A stretch of DNA of 6,132 nucleotides. Source: Deltaproteobacteria bacterium (GTDB lineage: Bacteria > Desulfobacterota > SM23-61). Shown one piece after another: positions 5,456-6,132 of the stretch. The translations under genes and the position numbers were made by a program. Where the stretch lies: the NCBI GenBank assembly GCA_029857975.1, contig JAOUFX010000208.1, forward strand, positions 1 to 6,132, read 5' to 3'. How positions within the stretch are numbered: the first letter of the stretch is position 1; each line of letters starts with the position of its first letter. The notes beneath the pieces were generated by a model. It ran no database searches. It was not told the DNA's origin and saw only the letters and a program-made list of their open reading frames with translations.

Positions 5456-6132
5456 TCACTTCAACCGATAGAGGTCGTTCAGGTATTGCAGGGCGAAGGT
5501 CTTGGCCATTTTTCGATCAGGCATGGTCCCCATCATGCCATAAAGCGCCGCCATTCCGGAAGCGTCGCCGGCGTCAGTCCCGGAAACTTCCACCACCGTT
5601 TCCTGAAGATCTTTTAAAAACGGTTCCACGACTCTTTCATGAGCCGGGGAGATGGTCATATGCAGGCTGGGGGGGCGATGCTGGGAATCGATATGCCATC
5701 CTCGTTCCTTCAGCTTGGCAGCGAGTTTATAAACATTTATTTCATGAGACCCGAAGGCGAGTACTGTAGCGGGGGGGTTCCCCAGCACAAATAAACCCGG
5801 AACCTTTCTGATTCCTGCCATCAATCTTAGAGTCGCTTCCCTGGCCGCCGAGGTCAGTTTTAAAAATCCTTCTTCTCCGAGGTAGTGCAATATGGCCCAA
5901 GCCGAGGCGATGGCTCCACCTGGCCTGGCTCCGGACAAGCATGGAGTGGCATACACCCCTCCAGGCCAGTCGGTGCACACAAAAAACTGGTGCTGGCGCA
6001 AGGCACGATTGCGATAGAGCACGGTGGAAGCGCCCTTGGCGATGTACCCGTACTTGTGGATGTCCACGGACATGGATTGTACACCGGGCACGCTAAAATC
6101 GAAAGGAGGAATTGGGTAGCCCAGTTTTTTTA
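5456..6132 (-). CDS. Sphingosine-1-phosphate lyase-like PLP-dependent enzyme (5' part beyond window)
   Basis: The C-terminal 224 residues of a fold-type I PLP enzyme are present; the frame stays open to the right edge, so the start lies outside. It begins KKLGYPIPPFDFSVPGV and continues into SVDIHKYGYIAKG, whose lysine (codon 6053-6055) is the expected Schiff-base residue. Next come FFVCTDWPGG and VYATPCLSGARPGG (together 5915-5986), and near the end GMAALYGMMG and a final LNDLY. These blocks match, in order, those of sphingosine-1-phosphate lyases (eukaryotic SGPL1/Dpl1 and bacterial homologues), which split a phosphorylated 2-amino-3-hydroxy alkane into an aldehyde and phosphoethanolamine. 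The roughly 200 residues after the lysine also fit that family. No membrane segment is seen in this part; eukaryotic enzymes carry theirs at the N-terminus, which is missing here. One change from the usual GSRPGG is alanine for serine (GARPGG). It is the most upstream visible gene of the minus-strand run. Other group II decarboxylase-like enzymes are less likely. A start at the internal GTG at 6091 is rejected because homology continues upstream of it. Confidence 0.82.
   Translation of the reverse strand, partial: KKLGYPIPPFDFSVPGVQSMSVDIHKYGYIAKGASTVLYRNRALRQHQFFVCTDWPGGVYATPCLSGARPGGAIASAWAILHYLGEEGFLKLTSAAREATLRLMAGIRKVPGLFVLGNPPATVLAFGSHEINVYKLAAKLKERGWHIDSQHRPPSLHMTISPAHERVVEPFLKDLQETVVEVSGTDAGDASGMAALYGMMGTMPDRKMAKTFALQYLNDLYRLK

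Noticed and set aside
5742..6084. Two overlapping minus-strand frames of 74-78 codons within the lyase gene
   Set aside because: They are out-of-frame readings of the conserved catalytic region of the lyase.
5456..6091. Complete short gene starting at the GTG at 6091
   Set aside because: The frame stays open to the window edge and the upstream residues GYPIPPFDFS match the S1P lyase family, so this is the 3' part of a longer gene.
1..6132. CRISPR array, tRNA, rRNA, transposase or phage genes
   Set aside because: No regularly spaced repeats, no RNA gene signatures and no transposase or phage-like reading frame were found; the two palindromes are isolated single copies in this window.

Overview
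The window looks like an accessory catabolic region of a bacterial chromosome with intermediate GC. A Desulfobacterota-type (former Deltaproteobacteria) or similar environmental anaerobe is my best guess. That guess rests on the overall gene style and on two intergenic palindromes of types I recall from such genomes. It is weak, because no phylogenetic marker is present.

Layout: one plus-strand gene (50-1066) encodes a two-domain DHH/DHHA1 phosphoesterase of the NrnA-like class. It converges, with only 19 bp between stop codons, on a minus-strand run of four genes that fills the rest of the window. In transcription order (right to left) these are: the C-terminal 224 residues of a PLP-dependent lyase closely resembling sphingosine-1-phosphate lyase (5456 to beyond the right edge); a zinc-dependent medium-chain alcohol dehydrogenase (4353-5378); a ThDP-dependent enzyme of the acetolactate synthase / 2-hydroxyacyl-CoA lyase type (2571-4280); and a 12-TM MFS transporter of the spinster-like/anion-symporter type (1086-2399). 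Gaps between the first three are 77 and 72 nt. The last gap is 171 nt and holds a palindrome followed by a T-run on the transcribed strand, so the transporter may be partly uncoupled from the genes upstream. There is no gene-free stretch longer than 300 bases.

How the genes may work together (inference): a carbon-carbon lyase acting on a phosphorylated amino alcohol, an alcohol/aldehyde dehydrogenase, a ThDP carboligase/lyase and an MFS carrier make a plausible uptake-and-cleavage pathway. The pairing of a sphingosine-1-phosphate-lyase-like enzyme with a spinster-like transporter, plus a ThDP enzyme of the general class that includes 2-hydroxyacyl-CoA lyases, recalls the eukaryotic route for (phyto)sphingoid base phosphates. 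This is the most interesting idea in the window, but it is unproven and the true substrate could be quite different.

Two start codons are moved inward from the longest reading frames because of clear Shine-Dalgarno sites: GTG at 2399 for the transporter and ATG at 4280 for the ThDP enzyme.
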